From: Candidatus Viridilinea mediisalina
Lineage (GTDB): Bacteria; Chloroflexota; Chloroflexia; Chloroflexales; Chloroflexaceae
NCBI RefSeq assembly: GCF_002532535.1
Contig: NZ_NQWI01000013.1
Span: 1 to 64,000, forward strand
Length of the DNA: 64,000 nt
Direction: 5' to 3'
Of this stretch, positions 32,529 through 41,997 are shown one piece after another. Under the pieces are notes generated by a model. That model was not told the DNA's origin and made no database searches. It saw only the letters and a program-made list of their open reading frames with translations. A program made the position numbers and the translations under genes. Every line of letters begins with the position of its first letter. Within the stretch, counting starts at the first letter, position 1.

Positions 32529-34883
32529 CTACCCTAAGAGTCGCACCATCTCAGCACGCAAGCCCCGTAGGCTGACAGGTTTGGCGATATATGCATTGGC
32601 CCCCGCTGCCATACAGCGTTCGCGGTCGCCCGGCATGGTGAGGGCAGTCAGCGCAATAATAGGGGTATCTTGCAAGCCATTGGCCCGTATGTGCCGCATC
32701 GCCTCTAGCCCGTCTAAGCATGGAATCTGGATATCCATCAGGATGATGCTTGGCTGGAGTGCGTTTGCCATATGGATCGCTGCGATGCCATCATGGGCAA
32801 TGTGAAACGTGCAGCCCAGTTGATCAAGGTAATCGCTCATCACTGCGATATTTTCACTATGATCCTCGACCAACAGCACCAGTGGTGCTGGGTATAAGGG
32901 GGTAATCTGAGTTATCCCCTCCGCTGAACCATCAGGTTGGGGCGTTGCTTGGTCGGTGCTGGTACGCAATGAGCCGAACGTCATCTTGCGCCAAGGCAAC
33001 AGCACCTCAAAACGACTTCCATGCCCCGGACTGCTCGTTAGGCTGATGCTGCCTTGGTGCAACTTGGTGAGCCGTAAGACCAGCGCCAAACCAAGTCCGC
33101 TACCACTATGCGTGCGGCTGAGCGAACTATCAATCTGGACAAAGGGCTGGAAGAGCCGCGCCTGATCATGGGTCGCAATCCCAATGCCCGTGTCCCACAC
33201 CGTAAAGGTGACCCGCTCATGCTCAAGGTTGCCCTCCACCTCAAGGCCCACGCTGCCACCTTTGGGGGTAAACTTCACCGCATTACTCAGGAGGTTCACC
33301 AAGATCTGCTTGAGCCGCCGTGGATCAGCGATGATGTTGGTGACGGTAGGATCAAAATGGCTGCTCAGGGAGATCTGCTTACTCAATGCCAACTGCTTGA
33401 CCATACGGATAACCGAGCGGCAGAGATCTTCCACCTCACACACTTCAGGGCTGATTTCCAGCTTGCCCGCTTCGACCTTGGAGAGATCGAGAATATCGTT
33501 AATCAGGCTGAGCAGGTGGCGTCCAGATTCTTCAATGCTCTGGATAGCGTGATCCTGGCGCGGTGTGAGGGTGCCATAGATCTGTTCACGCAGCAATTCA
33601 GAGCGGCCAAGGATGGCATTGAGCGGGGTACGCAATTCGTGGCTCATATTGGCCAAGAATTCGTCTTTGAGTTGCACCGCACGAGCCAATTCCTGGTTAG
33701 CCGCCCGCAAATCAGCGGTACGCTCGGTCACTCGTTGGGCCAAGAGCGCCCGTTCTTGTTCAAGGGCTGCCTCGGCCTGACGGCGCTCCTCGATCTCGCG
33801 CTGGCTCTGGGCAAAGAGTTGCGCATTGGCAATCGCAATGCCCGCCGAAGCGGCGAGCAACTCGGCGGTACGCACATGATCGGTACTGAAGCCCCATGGT
33901 TCGCTGTGATCAAGCGAAAAGAGCCCAATCAACTGCCCCTGAGCCAATAGTGGCACCCCAATCCAACAGCACACATGCTCGGTGCCAGGCAAGCGCACCC
34001 ATTCTGGGTCCGCAGCCGTATCAGGAATAAAGACGGTTGCCTGTTGCTCGACCAAGCGCCGAATAGGGCCAACGGAGCGAATATCAAAGGGGAAGGTCCA
34101 CAAGGATGTGCTATCTGTCCACGCATCATAGTGGCGCAGCGCCTTAATGCGAAAGCAATATTCATCGCTACGCAGCATAATATTGGCCGTATCGTAGGGT
34201 ACCAACTCAGCCAAGGCATCAAGCAGCATGGTAAAGACCTCACTTGGATCAAGTGAGGTCGAGAGTGCCATGCCAATCGTATGCAGCCGCTCGGTAAAAC
34301 GGCGTGCCTGTTGTTCGCGTTCAATCAGGCGGGTACAATGGACAGCCACTGCCAACTGGTTGCCAAGTGCAATGATCGTAGCGACCGCTTCAGCGTCGAA
34401 GGCGTTTGGTTCACGCGCCAAGAGCGCCAAGATGCCAATCTTCTTGCCTGCCAAGCTTAACGGCATACGCACAAACGAACGAATTGAGCGCAAACGCAAC
34501 ACATCAGCAAAGGCGCCCATGTAGTGCGCATAATCAACAAACGCTTCAACCTGTGCTTGGCCATAGGGAATTTCATCTAGCCGATCTTCAGGCGGAATTT
34601 GAAAACGCCGTCCAATTGGTGGCGGTGGCCCCAACGCATCGGCAGCGATCAGCGTAGCCGCCGTGCCGTCATCATCATCCAACAAGACCGCCGTATACTC
34701 ACAAGGGATCATCTGGCGCAGACGCACAACCACATGCTGGGCAATCGCTTGTGGCGCTTCCAGCGATAAAATGGCGCGATCAATGTCACTGAGGATCGCG
34801 AGGCGCTCGGCATAACGTGCTAGTTGTTGATTGTGTACCTGCTCGCCTAGATTGTGGGGGCCATCTGCCATCGTGTGGTTCAT
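32529..34883 (-). CDS. hybrid histidine kinase: GAF-GAF-HisKA-HATPase-REC
   Basis: A 784-residue cytoplasmic kinase. Two GAF domains (about 15-170 and 180-350) precede a coiled coil, HisKA (His415 in MSHELRTPL), and HATPase_c with DTGIGI and GSGLGLAL. The C-terminal receiver (about 640-784) has phosphoacceptor Asp717 (ILMDIQIP) and IAKPVS. There is no TM, so it probably senses an intracellular or bound ligand. ATG 34883 is chosen; the frame extends upstream through a family A array as MQIADCRLQVAD, which is not credible protein. No cognate regulator is adjacent. Confidence 0.93.
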   Translation of the reverse strand: MNHTMADGPHNLGEQVHNQQLARYAERLAILSDIDRAILSLEAPQAIAQHVVVRLRQMIPCEYTAVLLDDDDGTAATLIAADALGPPPPIGRRFQIPPEDRLDEIPYGQAQVEAFVDYAHYMGAFADVLRLRSIRSFVRMPLSLAGKKIGILALLAREPNAFDAEAVATIIALGNQLAVAVHCTRLIEREQQARRFTERLHTIGMALSTSLDPSEVFTMLLDALAELVPYDTANIMLRSDEYCFRIKALRHYDAWTDSTSLWTFPFDIRSVGPIRRLVEQQATVFIPDTAADPEWVRLPGTEHVCCWIGVPLLAQGQLIGLFSLDHSEPWGFSTDHVRTAELLAASAGIAIANAQLFAQSQREIEERRQAEAALEQERALLAQRVTERTADLRAANQELARAVQLKDEFLANMSHELRTPLNAILGRSELLREQIYGTLTPRQDHAIQSIEESGRHLLSLINDILDLSKVEAGKLEISPEVCEVEDLCRSVIRMVKQLALSKQISLSSHFDPTVTNIIADPRRLKQILVNLLSNAVKFTPKGGSVGLEVEGNLEHERVTFTVWDTGIGIATHDQARLFQPFVQIDSSLSRTHSGSGLGLALVLRLTKLHQGSISLTSSPGHGSRFEVLLPWRKMTFGSLRTSTDQATPQPDGSAEGITQITPLYPAPLVLLVEDHSENIAVMSDYLDQLGCTFHIAHDGIAAIHMANALQPSIILMDIQIPCLDGLEAMRHIRANGLQDTPIIALTALTMPGDRERCMAAGANAYIAKPVSLRGLRAEMVRLLG

Positions 34884-34884
34884 T

Positions 34885-34968
34885 ATGGTTCGGCAATCTG
34901 CAACCTGCAACCTGCAATCTGCAACCTGCAATCTGCAATCTGCAATCTGCAATCGTAACTGGTATTAG
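34885..34968 (-). repeat. family A element without distal core
   Basis: GGTTCGGCAATC, about eight CTGCAAC/CTGCAAT units, then CGTAACTGGTATTA. It begins next to the kinase start codon, between divergent genes. Confidence 0.88.
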
Positions 34969-35020
34969 TGTAGCATATCATGGATTACCATGGCTATATT
35001 GTAGGAGTAAAAAAACAGTT

Positions 35021-36067
35021 ATGGGCTACACCTTCTGCTACCCTGGTGCGCTCCACATTCATACCCGCTACTCCGATGGCACGGGCAGCTTTCCCGAAGT
35101 GATTGCTGCCGCTCGGGCTGCTGGGTTGCGCTGGATCATTGTCACCGATCACGATACTCAAGCAGGAGCGAGCTTTGCCGGTTGGCACAATGGCCTGCTC
35201 GTCATTGTGGGCCACGAGATTACGCCTGAGCACAACCATTTCCTCGCCTTGGGCCTCAACACGGTTGTGGATCCATGTCTGCCGCCTCAAGCATTTCTTG
35301 ATCAGGTCTATGCCCAAGGGGGCTTTGGGATCATTGCCCACCCCGATGAGCGCGTGGCCAACCGGTTCAAAGAGATTTACCGCTGGGATGATTGGCAGAT
35401 TGACGGCCCTACGCAGCGCGAAGGGTGCAGCGTCGGGCTTGAACTCTGGAACCTGATGAGCGATTGGAGCGAAAACCTTACCTCGCGCAACCGTGTCCTC
35501 AACTATTTCGTGCCCACCCTCGGACTAAGCGGCCCCACTCCGGCGACCCTCGCTTGGTGGGATCGCCTCAATATGAGCGGGCGGCGCACCTTCGGGGTAG
35601 GTGGGGTAGATGCCCATGCGTTCAAGTACGCGGTGCCGTGGGGCGAGGTTGAGATCTTCCCGTACCGTTGGCTCTTTAGAACGCTGACCAACTATCTGCT
35701 GCTGCACGAGCCGTTCAGCAGTGATGCAACCACGGCCACCGCCCAGGTCTATGCAGCACTAGGGCAGGGCCGCAGCTACTTCATCAATCGGCTGGAGGCC
35801 AGTGCGCCACCGCTGCTCTTTAGTGCCACGCGGGGCAGCGAGTGGTACGGCATGGGCGACAGCGCTACGCTTGGGCCAGGGCCGCTCACCATCAGCGCCG
35901 ATGTGGGCCAGCGTGCCGACGTGCGCCTCATTGCTAATGGCAAGGCGATTGCCACGGCGCGACGCCAACTCCACCTGCGCATCACCACTCCTGCCGTCTA
36001 TCGCCTCGAAGCCTATCTTGGGGCTAGAGCCTGGCTCTTTAGTAATCCGATCTATGTGACGGCCTAA
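35021..36067 (+). CDS. PHP-domain phosphoesterase-like protein
   Basis: A 348-residue protein. The metal-binding motifs of the PHP fold are intact: LHIHTRYSDGTG, IVTDHDT, GHEITPEHNHFL, IAHPDE and VGGVDAHAFK. A C-terminal beta domain (about 265-348) follows. Such stand-alone proteins act as phosphatases or nucleases; the substrate is unknown. TAGGAG lies 10 bases before ATG 35021, and the longer frame upstream runs through a family A array. Confidence 0.88.
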   Translation: MGYTFCYPGALHIHTRYSDGTGSFPEVIAAARAAGLRWIIVTDHDTQAGASFAGWHNGLLVIVGHEITPEHNHFLALGLNTVVDPCLPPQAFLDQVYAQGGFGIIAHPDERVANRFKEIYRWDDWQIDGPTQREGCSVGLELWNLMSDWSENLTSRNRVLNYFVPTLGLSGPTPATLAWWDRLNMSGRRTFGVGGVDAHAFKYAVPWGEVEIFPYRWLFRTLTNYLLLHEPFSSDATTATAQVYAALGQGRSYFINRLEASAPPLLFSATRGSEWYGMGDSATLGPGPLTISADVGQRADVRLIANGKAIATARRQLHLRITTPAVYRLEAYLGARAWLFSNPIYVTA

Positions 36068-36173
36068 TGCCTGTAGAGGGGCGGGGGGAAACCTAGTTAC
36101 CCCCCAACTTCGTATTGCACCCCGCGCCCCCTTCCGTTATAATGGCTCCCAGTTATGCGAGTTCGCGTAGGAT

Positions 36174-36205
36174 AGCAAAAGGCCAGGGTTGTGACAACCC
36201 TGGCC
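36174..36205 (-). terminator. rho-independent terminator of rpmB
   Basis: An 11-bp perfect stem (GGCCAGGGTTG against CAACCCTGGCC, 3-base loop), followed on the minus strand by TTTTGCT. It starts 26 bases after the rpmB stop. Confidence 0.8.
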
Positions 36206-36230
36206 GCCCTTCCACTCAAGCAAAAACCGT

Positions 36231-36419
36231 CTACCCTTGGGGTTTCATTAACGTGCGGATACACTGGGTACACATCCGTACCTGTACCGAAGAACCATCA
36301 TGGTTGATAATGGTCTTCTTCTGCAGGTTCGGACGCCACATGCGGTTGGTGCGGCGCTTCGAGAAGCTAACGTTATGGCCAAAGGAAGGCCCTTTACCGC
36401 ACATCTGACACTTTGCCAT
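36231..36419 (-). CDS. rpmB: 50S ribosomal protein L28
   Basis: A 62-residue protein of the ribosomal large subunit. It starts MAKCQMCGKGPSFGHNVS and contains RRTNRMWRPNLQ, the conserved L28 core, and a second Cys pair (CTQC) making a zinc-binding C+ form (CQMC/CTQC). ATG 36419 is preferred to the upstream 36428 start. It is monocistronic, with its own terminator. Confidence 0.97.
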   Translation of the reverse strand: MAKCQMCGKGPSFGHNVSFSKRRTNRMWRPNLQKKTIINHDGSSVQVRMCTQCIRTLMKPQG

Positions 36420-36439
36420 AGCAGACAAACTCCAACATC

Positions 36440-36445
36440 ATTATA
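36440..36445 (-). promoter_or_regulatory. putative -10 element for rpmB
   Basis: TATAAT on the minus strand, 21 bases upstream of the rpmB ATG, in the 129-bp gap shared with degV. No good -35 was seen at 16-18 bases. Confidence 0.35.
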
Positions 36446-36548
36446 TTGCACTATCTCCGCGCAACTATACCATACACTAACCTCTTTGGCAAACTCTTTG
36501 GTCACCATACCGCTTTGGTATGTGTGTACCCCCTACTAGGTTTTTTCG

Positions 36549-37403
36549 ATGGCGAAGATTACGATTGTGACCGATAGCTCGTCCGATATCGATCCTGAGC
36601 TGGCTGCTGAACTTGGGATTGAGGTTGTTCCTGTCTTGGCTGAAGTTGATGGTAAGGTGTATCGCGTTGGTATTGATCTGAATGATGATCAAATCTATGA
36701 ATTGATGGCGACCGGGCAGAATCGGGTGCAGATCAAGGCACCCTCTTCAGCAGCTTTCGAGCAAATCTATCGGCGCTTAATTGGCGATGTGGACTATGTC
36801 TTTTCGATGCACTTGGGTGCGCGTCTCGGTTCACTTCATGCCAATGCGGCGGCGGCCAAGAGCCGCTTACCGGCTAGTACCACCCGGCTTGAGGTCATTG
36901 ATAGTAAATCGGCATCCTATGGCCTTGGCTCGATTGCCGTTGCGGCAGCCCAAGCCGCCCGGGCGGGGGTTCCGCCCGATGATTTGAGTCGTATGATCCA
37001 TGCGACCATCCGCCATACCCATGTGGTCTTTTTTGTGGATACGATGGAACACCTTGAGGCGAGTGGTCGCTTGACCATTGCGGCCTCGGTGCTTGGTTCC
37101 ATGCAGCGCATTAAGCCGCTCATGATTCTTGATGAGGGCGAGATTGTGCCCTATGAGCGCACCCGTACCCGTGCGAAAGCGATTGAAGGTCTCTTTACCT
37201 TTGTCGAAGATTTTCCGCGTGTGAAAGAAGTGACCGTTCTCTATGTCACGTCGCCCGAAGATGTCGAGAAGTTGCTCGATAAGCTCGATCCCATTTTCCC
37301 CCGTGATCGTGTGCGTGTTGCTCGCTTTGGGCCATCCATCGCTATCCACTTGGGCCCCGGCGCTATGGGGGTCGCGGTCTTTGAAGGTCTTGATGAAGGC
37401 TAA
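36549..37403 (+). CDS. DegV family fatty-acid-binding protein
   Basis: A 284-residue two-domain DegV protein. It starts with TIVTDSSSDI and has KAPSSAAFEQIY near residue 63 (DegV Ser/Thr fatty-acid site) and VDTMEHLEASGRL near 160. FakB-type members present fatty acids to FakA kinase; FakA is not in the window. A GTG-started recG follows after 9 bp, so the two are cotranscribed, an arrangement I recall as common in Chloroflexota. Confidence 0.92.
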   Translation: MAKITIVTDSSSDIDPELAAELGIEVVPVLAEVDGKVYRVGIDLNDDQIYELMATGQNRVQIKAPSSAAFEQIYRRLIGDVDYVFSMHLGARLGSLHANAAAAKSRLPASTTRLEVIDSKSASYGLGSIAVAAAQAARAGVPPDDLSRMIHATIRHTHVVFFVDTMEHLEASGRLTIAASVLGSMQRIKPLMILDEGEIVPYERTRTRAKAIEGLFTFVEDFPRVKEVTVLYVTSPEDVEKLLDKLDPIFPRDRVRVARFGPSIAIHLGPGAMGVAVFEGLDEG

Positions 37404-37412
37404 TTCCTCGTT

Positions 37413-40046
37413 GTGACGATGCAGTATCGTGAACCAATCATTACCCTGGGGCGGGTCTTGGCCGCTGAACAGCGCGGTGGCTGTAAGGATCAGGCGACCG
37501 CCCAGGGGCTCGATCACTTCTTGGCTGACTGGCAGGCTGCCCATGGTGAGGCGTTGGCTGAACCGGCGGTGCGGAGTGCCCTTGAACTGCTGACCGACTA
37601 CCGTGCGCAGACGCTCTCTGCGCGCTATACCCACATCCAACGGGCAATTACGGGTCTGCGGGCGCTCTTTCGCCCGGCTCAGCAGCCCACTCCATCTGCA
37701 GCGCTTGCGCTTGAACATGAGGTTGCGCCGCGTGCTGATGCTCCAAGCCCCCCACACACCACGCAGCAGGCTGACGCATCCCCGCCACCACCTAAAACGA
37801 GAACCCGCAAGCCAAAAACGAGGACAAGCGCTGCCCCGCTTGATCCGAAGCCAGCCTTTGATCTCGAATTGAGCGATGGGCTTGAACGGGTACCGGGCCT
37901 CAGTCGTACTGATATTAACGCCTTCAAACGGCTGGGGCTGCGTACCGTGGAAGATCTGCTCTACCACTTTCCCCATCGCTACGATGACTTTTCGCAGCAG
38001 CAGGGGATTGCTCATCTCGTCGTGGGTAGTAGCGTGACGATTGTGGGCGAAATCACTGATGTGCAACTGCGTGGTGGCCCGCGCCCCCGCGTGGAGGTGG
38101 TGGTTAGTGATGAGAGCGGTTCGATCAAAGCGGTCTACTTCAACCAGCCTTGGCTGATGAAGCAGCTTACGGTGGGGCGGATGATTACGCTTAGTGGCAA
38201 GGTTTCGACCTTCAATGGCCTGCGCCAACTCACCTCACCCGCTTGGGAACCCTACATGCCCGATGTGGAGTCGCTCCATACTGGGCGTTTAGTGCCGGTG
38301 CATCCGCTCACCAAGGGGCTGATTGAGCGCAATGCCCGCGCCGCAATTAAACTGGTGGTTGATGCGGTCACGCCGAAGGTGCCCGACTATCTGCCCGCAG
38401 CGGTGCGAACCCGCCGCAACCTGCTGCCCCTGGGCAGCGCATTGGCCCAGATCCACTACCCCGCCGATGCGGCTCAGATGCAGCGTGCCCGCGAACGCCT
38501 CGGCTTCGATGAGTTCCTCTTTATTCAACTCGGTGTGGTGCAGCGCAAGCTGCTCTGGCAGGGCGAATTGGGCTACCAATTGCGCTTTATGCCCGAACTG
38601 CACGCCGAACTGCAACAACAACTGCCCTTCAGTCTTACCGCAGCGCAACGCCGCTCGCTCGACGAAATCTTTGGCGATATGGCCCACCCCAAACCAATGG
38701 CGCGCCTGCTGCAAGGCGATGTTGGTTCAGGCAAGACGGTTGTCGCGGCGGCTGCGCTGCTGCAGGCCATCGGCAACGGCTTCCAAGGGGCGCTCATGGC
38801 CCCTACGGAAATCTTGGCTGAACAGCACTACAAGGGGCTGAAGCAACTCTTAGGCCGCGTGGCCGTGCCGCGCAGTGCCGCCCAAGCCTCCGACGAGAAC
38901 GCATGGCAAGCCGAGCTTGACCCCGAAGAGGCGGCCCGTCTCGCTGAGATCAAGGCCATCCTGGGCATGAGTGAAGCCGATGACATGGAGGGCAAAGGGG
39001 TGCGTGTCGCGCTGCTCACTGGCAGCCTGGGCGCCCGCGAACGCCGCCGCGTGCTAGAGGGTATTGCCAAGGGCGACATTGATCTCGTTGTAGGCACCCA
39101 TGCACTGATCACCGAAAGCGTGCGCTTCCATGCCCTCGGCCTCGTAGTGGTAGATGAACAGCACCGCTTTGGGGTTGAACAGCGCCAACGCCTGCGCGAT
39201 AAGGGCTTCAACCCGCATCTGCTGGTCATGACCGCTACGCCTATTCCGCGCACGCTGACCATGACGATCTACGGCGATCTCGACACCTCGCTGCTCGATG
39301 AGTTGCCGCCGGGCCGCCAGGCGATTCGCACGCGCTGGGTGCGTAAGCGCGAACGCGACAAGGCGTATCGCCACGTTCGCCGCGAGGTTGAAAAGGGGCG
39401 TCAAGTCTTTGTCATCTGCCCGCTTGTTGAAGAGAGCGAGACGCTGGATCTGCCCTCGGCTGAGGAGATGTACGAGCAGTTGCAAGGCACGATCTTCCCC
39501 GATCTGCGCGTCACACTGCTGCACGGACGCATGCTGCCGCGTGAAAAGGACGAAGTGATGGTCGCTTTTCGTGAGCGCCAGTACGACATCCTTGTTGCCA
39601 CGTCGGTCATTGAGGTAGGTATAGACATCCCCAACGCCTCAACGATCATCATTGAAGGCGCAGAGCGTTTTGGCCTCGCCCAGTTGCACCAGTTTCGCGG
39701 GCGGGTCGGGCGCGGCCAACACCAGAGCTACTGCATCCTGATTAGCGATAAAGACGACAACGAGGCAACCAAGCAGCGCCTCGAAGCTATGGAAGCCTCT
39801 ACCGACGGCTTCAAGCTCGCTGAGATTGACCTGAATCTACGTGGCCCCGGCGAATTCTTTGGCACACGCCAAAGCGGCACACCCGACCTCAAGATCGCCG
39901 GGCTGACCGACACACGCCTGTTGCACGCCGCCCGCGAAGAGGCGGTTGCGATCCTTGAGGCCGACCTGCAACTAGCCCAAGCCGAGCATGCGCTGCTGCG
40001 CCAGAAGGTTGAAGCCTTCTGGGCTGAAGCAGCGAAAGCTGGCTAA
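37413..40046 (+). CDS. recG: ATP-dependent DNA helicase RecG
   Basis: An 877-residue branch-migration helicase that rescues stalled forks. An extended N-terminus (1-150) ends in a Pro/Lys/Arg-rich linker. The wedge OB domain follows (about 165-290, LYHFPHRYDDF). Helicase motifs are complete: GDVGSGKT (Lys441), APTEILAEQH, DEQHRFGVEQR, MTATPIPRT and QFRGRVGRG. It is longer than the ~690-residue E. coli enzyme because of the N-terminal part. GTG 37413 or ATG 37419 could start it. An unusual Asp/Glu-rich insert lies near residues 500-525. Confidence 0.96.
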   Translation: MTMQYREPIITLGRVLAAEQRGGCKDQATAQGLDHFLADWQAAHGEALAEPAVRSALELLTDYRAQTLSARYTHIQRAITGLRALFRPAQQPTPSAALALEHEVAPRADAPSPPHTTQQADASPPPPKTRTRKPKTRTSAAPLDPKPAFDLELSDGLERVPGLSRTDINAFKRLGLRTVEDLLYHFPHRYDDFSQQQGIAHLVVGSSVTIVGEITDVQLRGGPRPRVEVVVSDESGSIKAVYFNQPWLMKQLTVGRMITLSGKVSTFNGLRQLTSPAWEPYMPDVESLHTGRLVPVHPLTKGLIERNARAAIKLVVDAVTPKVPDYLPAAVRTRRNLLPLGSALAQIHYPADAAQMQRARERLGFDEFLFIQLGVVQRKLLWQGELGYQLRFMPELHAELQQQLPFSLTAAQRRSLDEIFGDMAHPKPMARLLQGDVGSGKTVVAAAALLQAIGNGFQGALMAPTEILAEQHYKGLKQLLGRVAVPRSAAQASDENAWQAELDPEEAARLAEIKAILGMSEADDMEGKGVRVALLTGSLGARERRRVLEGIAKGDIDLVVGTHALITESVRFHALGLVVVDEQHRFGVEQRQRLRDKGFNPHLLVMTATPIPRTLTMTIYGDLDTSLLDELPPGRQAIRTRWVRKRERDKAYRHVRREVEKGRQVFVICPLVEESETLDLPSAEEMYEQLQGTIFPDLRVTLLHGRMLPREKDEVMVAFRERQYDILVATSVIEVGIDIPNASTIIIEGAERFGLAQLHQFRGRVGRGQHQSYCILISDKDDNEATKQRLEAMEASTDGFKLAEIDLNLRGPGEFFGTRQSGTPDLKIAGLTDTRLLHAAREEAVAILEADLQLAQAEHALLRQKVEAFWAEAAKAG

Positions 40047-40063
40047 GGCATGCCTCAGCCCTA

Positions 40064-40132
40064 TCTCCTATCTCCTATCTCCTATTTCCTATTTCCTATT
40101 TCCTATCTCCTATCTCCTATTTCCTATCTCCT
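40064..40132. repeat. CTATCTC/CTATTTC 7-bp tandem repeat
   Basis: About ten 7-bp units just after recG, preceded by GCCTCAGCCCTAT, which recurs at about 41602-41614. The remaining gap to 40270 is AT-richer and may hold the next gene's promoter; none is clear. Confidence 0.9.
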
Positions 40133-40270
40133 GCTTCCCTTCCCTCTCTAGCCTTGACATTCACTCATGTGTAAAGCTATCATGAGGATCAATAAGGCAA
40201 CATTGCAGCATAGACATGGTGCTTTTGCTTTACGGTTTGTAGTAGACTCTTGATATGCGCGGAGGTCTCT

Positions 40271-41557
40271 ATGGCCCATAGCTTCAGGTTCGCTGCGCTC
40301 AAAAGCGCACTGGCGTTGATCGTAGTAACCACATTGCTGTTGAGCGCCCTTCCGGTTCAGGTTCAGGCCCAAACCGATGAGCGCTTCTTTCCCGAGACAG
40401 GCCACAGTATCAGGGGCGGATTTCGGGCCTTCTGGGAGGCTAATGGTTCGATTCCTAACTTTGGCTTCCCCATCACCCCCGAGTATCAAGGCCCCAATGG
40501 GCGCATCATCCAGTGGTTTGAACGGGCACGCTTTGAGTTGGTGACTGAAGGCGGCCAGAGTCGCGTTGAGCTTGGTAACTTGGGGCTTGAGTTTACCCAG
40601 GGTCGGGTCTTCCCCAAGGTGCCGCCAATTGAGAACTCAGAGAATTTCCGCTATATCCCTCAGACACAGCATATTATCAAATTTGGCTTCAAAGAGATTT
40701 GGGAGACGCGCGGTGCCGAGCGCATTTTTGGCTACCCGATTAGCGAAGAGATCCAAGAGGTTCTCGATAATGGCGAGTGGCATACGGTTCAGTACTTCGA
40801 GAAGGCACGCTTCGAGTATTGGCCTGAGCTGCCCCCCGGCCAGCGTGTGCTGATTAGCCACCTTGGCCGTCGTTTGGCTCCGACGCAACTCCCCGAAAGC
40901 GGCCCGCCCCCACCGCCCTCTCCGCTCGGCGAGTTGATCCACGACCAACTGCCCCGCCAGGGCGATGCCTTCATTATGCCGCTGGCCGCACCTCCAGGTG
41001 AACCCTTCTTGCTCTATGGGGCTGGCTTTGACCCCAATGAGCGGATTAGCGCATGGCTGACCAATGCTGAGGGTGAGAGTATCCCCCTTGATCATGAATG
41101 GGTAGAACGTGACGAGGATACGGCATGGCTTGGGTTTGACACCACTGATCTGCCCGAGGGCAATTATATCGCGGTGATGCAGGGCACAAGCAGTGAAACG
41201 GTTGCGGCGGCCCATTTCCGCCTAACCCGCGCCTTTGTTGCTGGGCCAGGTACACCCCGTCCTGCCAACATGAATGGCAATGCTACCCCGGCTGAGGTCA
41301 ACCCGGGCACCCGCGTGCGCATCACGGGCCATGGCTTGCGGCCTAACGAAATGGTTGAGCAGTGGCTGACGGAACCCGATGGCTCCTATGTCCTGATGTT
41401 TGTCGGCGATCAAGCCGATGCTTCCGGGCAGATTGGGGTACAGTCTGAAGCGATCTTCTGGGTACCTGAAGATTCATTGCCCGGCGTCTATGGTATTCAT
41501 ATGCGCGGCCTCGAGAGTGGGGCACGCATTAGTGTCTACTTTACAGTTGTGCGCTAA
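40271..41557 (+). CDS. secreted protein with two FGFPIT/QWFER repeats
   Basis: About 428 residues, exported (hydrophobic 8-30, cleavage after VQA). Two repeats (about 36-110 and 120-200) share FFPETGH, FWE, FGFPIT and QWFERARFE with the sortase at 1779-2900. The rest (about 215-428) is a pair of Ig-like beta domains (FLLYGAGFDPNERI and RITGHGLRPNEMV align with each other). GGAGG precedes ATG 40271. The repeat's role is unknown; peptidoglycan or glycan binding is a guess from its place in exported proteins. The TAA stop forms the first bases of a family E repeat. Confidence 0.8.
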   Translation: MAHSFRFAALKSALALIVVTTLLLSALPVQVQAQTDERFFPETGHSIRGGFRAFWEANGSIPNFGFPITPEYQGPNGRIIQWFERARFELVTEGGQSRVELGNLGLEFTQGRVFPKVPPIENSENFRYIPQTQHIIKFGFKEIWETRGAERIFGYPISEEIQEVLDNGEWHTVQYFEKARFEYWPELPPGQRVLISHLGRRLAPTQLPESGPPPPPSPLGELIHDQLPRQGDAFIMPLAAPPGEPFLLYGAGFDPNERISAWLTNAEGESIPLDHEWVERDEDTAWLGFDTTDLPEGNYIAVMQGTSSETVAAAHFRLTRAFVAGPGTPRPANMNGNATPAEVNPGTRVRITGHGLRPNEMVEQWLTEPDGSYVLMFVGDQADASGQIGVQSEAIFWVPEDSLPGVYGIHMRGLESGARISVYFTVVR

Positions 41558-41627
41558 GAGAAGGATACAGAAACGAGAAAATAGGAAATAGGTTTTCTGA
41601 AGCCTCAGCCCTATTTCCTATTTCCTT
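41555..41627. repeat. family E repeat with inverted AT-rich arms
   Basis: TAAGAGAAGGATACAGAAAC, then GAGAAAATAGGAAATAGG, a short loop, and CCTATTTCCTATTTCC. The GGAAATAGG/CCTATTTCC arms make a hairpin that could terminate the convergent genes on both sides. Confidence 0.75.
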
Positions 41628-41631
41628 GCGC

Positions 41632-41997
41632 TTACAACCCAAGCCCGTTCTTGCCATCGCGCTTGGCCATGGTGTCGAAGGCCCACAAGCAGAGGAAGGC
41701 GGCACAGAGGCCCGCCATTGCGACATTGCTGAAGGTTGCGGCGTTCAGGCCGAAGCTCTGTGCGCCAATGAGACGAGCAACGTTGCCCAAGGGGGCAAGC
41801 ATGCCCAACAACGCTACCACGCCTGCCCCCAGAATGGCCGTGTTGCCAACCTCTGGACGACGGGCGAGTAATCCTGCGATCAACATGAGTAGCCCAAAGA
41901 TGGCTGGGATGGCGGCAGTGCCCGCTCCGGTAGCGATCCATCCCCCCACGCCTAAGACGATCAGTGCGGTACCAAGCCAAGTCGAGATACTAGCCAT
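41632..41997 (-). CDS. small four-TM membrane protein
   Basis: A 121-residue protein with four hydrophobic segments and little else (GTALIVLGVGGWIATG, GLLMLIAGLLARRPE). It is not recognised. GGAGAG lies 6 bases before ATG 41997. That ATG directly abuts the start codon of the divergent P-type ATPase gene, so control elements must lie within one of the genes. The longer frame upstream is rejected. Confidence 0.65.
   Translation of the reverse strand: MASISTWLGTALIVLGVGGWIATGAGTAAIPAIFGLLMLIAGLLARRPEVGNTAILGAGVVALLGMLAPLGNVARLIGAQSFGLNAATFSNVAMAGLCAAFLCLWAFDTMAKRDGKNGLGL

Noticed and set aside
36867-38228. 453-codon antisense frame across degV and recG
   Set aside because: It spans two well-defined genes on the other strand and its composition is atypical; shadow of codon bias.
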